From the NCBI RefSeq assembly GCF_010671605.1, contig NZ_JAABOO010000001.1, positions 1,550,001 to 1,614,000 on the forward strand: a DNA stretch of 64,000 nucleotides, given 5' to 3'. The position numbers and the translations under genes were made by a program. How positions within the stretch are numbered: the stretch's first letter is position 1; every line of letters starts with the position of its first letter. The stretch is from Leptobacterium flavescens (GTDB lineage Bacteria > Bacteroidota > Bacteroidia > Flavobacteriales > Flavobacteriaceae). Positions 63,030 to 64,000 of this stretch are shown here, piece by piece. Under the pieces are notes generated by a model. The model did not search any database and had not been told where the DNA came from. It saw nothing but the letters and a program-made list of their open reading frames with translations.

Positions 63030-64000
63030 ATGAAGTTTTTGAGTCATACCATATCCAGAATACTTATACATCTGCTCTTCTGGTTATTGTTTGTATTCAT
63101 TTCTCTCTATGTCTTTTCCGATTATTACTGGGCCGAAAACCCTTTTTTGCAGTTCCTGTTTATCTTAATAGCCATCGTTTATCTCAATAATCGTTTTCTC
63201 CTTCCCTTTTTTATGCGGAAGAAATTGTATATCCCCTATGTACTTATCATCGGTCTTATAGCCTTTTATGCCACCCAGCTATACTGTAACTACTTTACCC
63301 AATGTGGTTGTACCGTTATGACCTGTATGTCCAACTATTTATGGCAGACCCTGGTACCCCTTATTTTCTTTTCCTTTAACTGGATGTTGTTCCGGTACCT
63401 CGAAAAACATGAGGAAGTAGAACTGGCTAAAAAGGAGAACACGGAGATGGAATTAAAACTACTGAAGTCGCAGATAGATCCTCATGTATTGTTTAACAAT
63501 CTCAATACTATCTACTCCTTTTCACTTGAAAAACCCGATAAAGTTCCCGAGCTGGTACTAATGCTTTCAGACAACCTGAAGCATATGCTGTATGAAAGCA
63601 ATACACAGACCGTAGCCCTTGAAAAGGAGATCGACTTTATCGATAATTATATAGCGTTTCAAAAGCTGAGGACCGAAGGAGTAAAGGAAGTTGTTTACAA
63701 TAAACAGATCGGTCCGAATGCATTTAAAATTGCCCCGTTAATACTTATCAGTTGCATTGAAAATGCTTTTAAGCACAGCAGTGCGAACAGTACCATTAAA
63801 ATAGATCTTTTTTTGGAAGGAAATATTTTGAATTGCACTTGCGAAAACAGCTGTGATCCAAATCCCGAAGAGACCGACAGAAATAAAATAGGGCTGGAGA
63901 ACCTTAAAAAACGTTTATCTTTATTGTATAAGGACAAGCACCGTTTTGAGATCAGCAAGTCGGAAGACCTGTTCCGTACCAGCCTAAGCATCGACCTCGT
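63030..64000 (+). CDS. LytS/YehU-type sensor histidine kinase, 3' end missing
   Basis: The frame opens at ATG 63030 and is still open at the window end (323 codons). It has about four N-terminal membrane helices in residues 10-125, then a short coiled linker. The His_kinase domain follows, with the phospho-acceptor His152 in QIDPHVLFNNLNTIYSFS, and an HATPase domain with the N-box ILISCIENAFKHS and the G-box segment KIGLENLKKRLSLLY. It would phosphorylate a LytTR-type response regulator, often the next gene, outside the window. The loop between the later helices has four cysteines, Cys86, Cys92, Cys94 and Cys99 (YCNYFTQCGCTVMTC). Confidence 0.9.
   Translation, partial: MKFLSHTISRILIHLLFWLLFVFISLYVFSDYYWAENPFLQFLFILIAIVYLNNRFLLPFFMRKKLYIPYVLIIGLIAFYATQLYCNYFTQCGCTVMTCMSNYLWQTLVPLIFFSFNWMLFRYLEKHEEVELAKKENTEMELKLLKSQIDPHVLFNNLNTIYSFSLEKPDKVPELVLMLSDNLKHMLYESNTQTVALEKEIDFIDNYIAFQKLRTEGVKEVVYNKQIGPNAFKIAPLILISCIENAFKHSSANSTIKIDLFLEGNILNCTCENSCDPNPEETDRNKIGLENLKKRLSLLYKDKHRFEISKSEDLFRTSLSIDL

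Overview
The window comes from a Bacteroidota chromosome, most probably a marine-type Flavobacteriia. Signs of this are two type IX secretion (T9SS) C-terminal sorting domains, many lipoproteins and large BNR-repeat exoproteins, DUF3078, DUF2480 and choice-of-anchor-B proteins, and promoters of the flavobacterial TAnnTTTG type before several genes. Shine-Dalgarno sequences are mostly weak. Genus and species cannot be read from the sequence. No rRNA, tRNA, CRISPR array, prophage or IS transposase was seen.

Heme block (1-14161). A minus-strand set holds the 5' end of hemJ, a BNR exoprotein, a MATE transporter and hemH. A GTG-started AraC regulator diverges from a long plus-strand operon: hemA, hemC, hemD, hemE, a DUF6973-like gene, hemF, a hotdog thioesterase and hemB. 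With hemJ and hemH this covers most of the protoporphyrin-dependent route from glutamyl-tRNA to heme. The most unusual feature is here. A DUF559 (Vsr-like endonuclease) domain lies between hemC and hemD, is bounded by two inverted REP-like palindromes, and is fused in frame to HemD. The right palindrome is translated as the linker.

Housekeeping and exoprotein block (14162-33192). It contains a DinB-like protein, a CNNM/CBS protein, an alkyltransferase (ogt), an AraC regulator with a secreted isochorismatase-type hydrolase, a DEDDy exonuclease, a 1664-residue BNR/FN3/MAM/T9SS protein, an S8 protease with FN3, GEVED and T9SS domains, an EEP-family protein, hflX, an iodotyrosine-deiodinase-like nitroreductase and two tandem DUF3078 proteins.

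SUF block (33214-43949). The minus-strand Fe-S genes run sufA, sufB, a metallo-beta-lactamase-fold lipoprotein, sufC, sufD, then sufS, sufE, a SufT/MIP18-like gene and DUF2480. A serine hydrolase on the opposite strand, an M43 metalloprotease lipoprotein and a small exported protein separate the two halves.

Right part (44064-64000). This holds an acyl-CoA thioesterase, three surface lipoproteins, thiL (apparently leaderless), a seven-TM AraC protein, two small exported proteins, a CxxC mini-protein, brnQ, an M24B aminopeptidase P, a third BNR exoprotein, and sdhCAB with a clear promoter and terminator. After these come an exact-period 22-bp tandem repeat, a mosaic of REP-like repeats, a thioredoxin-like protein with a CxxS site, and a LytS-type histidine kinase cut by the window end.
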